A stretch of 5,971 bases of DNA, from contig JAPLPA010000433.1 of assembly GCA_026400415.1 (NCBI GenBank), forward strand, positions 1-5,971, read 5' to 3'. Shown here piece after piece: positions 5,381 to 5,971 of the stretch (positions are counted from its first letter, which is position 1; every line of letters starts with the position of its first letter). A model generated the notes under the pieces. It made no database searches. It was not told where the DNA came from and was given only the letters and a program-made list of their open reading frames with translations. Made by a program: the position numbers and the translations under genes. This DNA comes from Afipia sp. (GTDB lineage: Bacteria; Pseudomonadota; Alphaproteobacteria; Rhizobiales; Xanthobacteraceae).

Positions 5381-5959
5381 ATGGCCAACAACAAAGCAGC
5401 CGAGATCAAGGTCGAGACCTTCGCGGACTATCAGGTCATTACGCAGCCGAACCCGCTGCGCAAACTCGTGCGGCGCGTGGACGACAAGGACCCCGACGAT
5501 CCTGTAGCGCGCGCCGAGAAAGCTCTCGCTTCTTTATCCGGTGAATTCAAAGGCTGGATGCTGGCGGAATGCGAACGCTTGAGCGCCGCCCATGCGGCGA
5601 TCAAAGCCGAAGGCATGAACGCGCAGAATCGCGAGGAATTATTTCGCGCCGCGCACGACATAAAGGGCGACGCGGCCACTTTCGGATACCCAACCGCGGC
5701 TGCGGCAGCCGAGAGTCTCTGCCGGATCATCGAACACTCGCCGGATCTGGTCGCGGTCCCCGACGAATTGATCGCCCATCACGTCAACGCCATTCATGCG
5801 ATTTTCCGCGAACAGTCGCGGATCGAAGCGGTCGGCATGGCGGACGAATTGAGTAAGCGCCTGCGCAAGCTCGCTGATGAGTATCTGATCTCCGTCAACA
5901 AGGACCGCCCCGAGCATCTCGAGGTCATCCTGTCGCCGGGCATCGCGCCGGCTGATTAA
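5381..5959 (+). CDS. Histidine phosphotransfer (HPt) domain protein
   Basis: A 192-aa cytoplasmic phosphorelay protein. The HPt signature AAHDIKGDAATFGY is at 90-103: H92 is the expected phosphorylated histidine, with K95 and G96 in the usual positions. Around it are four-helix-type segments (about 43-74, 84-120, 124-145 and 146-170). The first 40 residues form a charged, probably extended arm (VRRVDDKDPDDP) not part of a minimal HPt domain. There is no kinase ATP-binding domain, so it must receive phosphate from a hybrid kinase or receiver elsewhere. GGAG at 5372-5375, overlapping the stop of the upstream receiver gene, precedes the ATG by 5 nt. This spacing implies co-transcription and matched function: the receiver is the expected phosphate partner, yet it is frameshifted here. 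Expression should follow the CtrA-like promoter at 4802-4840. The family assignment is firm, the pathway is not. Confidence 0.9.
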   Translation: MANNKAAEIKVETFADYQVITQPNPLRKLVRRVDDKDPDDPVARAEKALASLSGEFKGWMLAECERLSAAHAAIKAEGMNAQNREELFRAAHDIKGDAATFGYPTAAAAAESLCRIIEHSPDLVAVPDELIAHHVNAIHAIFREQSRIEAVGMADELSKRLRKLADEYLISVNKDRPEHLEVILSPGIAPAD

Positions 5960-5971
5960 TATCTGCTTGAA

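Overview
The window reads as chromosomal DNA of an alphaproteobacterium, most likely of the Bradyrhizobium/Afipia/Nitrobacter group (Nitrobacteraceae). This rests on moderately high GC, the style of the NAD kinase and of the response-regulator/HPt pair, a His-rich small secreted protein typical of that group, and a CtrA-like TTAA-N7-TTAA site. The placement is inference from protein style, not a database match.

Region 1 (1-2576) is a vitamin B12 uptake unit. The window opens inside a cobalamin riboswitch whose 5' part is cut off; the B12 box is intact at 88-103. Strong leader hairpins follow, and then a possible 44-codon leader ORF with its own Shine-Dalgarno. This ORF overlaps the GTG start of a 734-aa TonB-dependent outer-membrane receptor, a BtuB-type cobalamin transporter. 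A strong intrinsic terminator closes the unit.

Region 2 (2577-3884) holds two exported proteins of unknown job, transcribed divergently. On the minus strand is a 99-aa, very basic, His-rich protein convergent with the receptor. On the plus strand is a 199-aa periplasmic TPR protein ending in a near-perfect hairpin terminator. The 284 bp between them carry a tandem 11-bp repeat and several palindromes that look like operators.

Region 3 (3885-4780) is nadK, which makes NADP from NAD. It has a plausible sigma-70-type promoter and a 5' leader hairpin but no convincing Shine-Dalgarno.

Region 4 (4781-5959) is a two-gene phosphorelay operon: a CheY-like receiver protein with a conserved C-terminal tail, then a histidine phosphotransfer (HPt) protein 8 bp downstream. 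A CtrA-like box overlaps the expected -35 region, with a TATAGT -10 behind it. The receiver gene is broken: the reading frame shifts near 5175, and the segment expected to carry the conserved beta-5 lysine is missing, so about 49 bp appear to have been deleted. The HPt gene is intact (H92, K95, G96) and may now lack its neighbouring partner.

The most interesting points are the damaged receiver beside an intact HPt gene, the layered B12 leader with a possible overlapping leader ORF, and the CtrA-like control site of the phosphorelay operon. I found no mobile element, CRISPR array or RNA gene other than the riboswitch.
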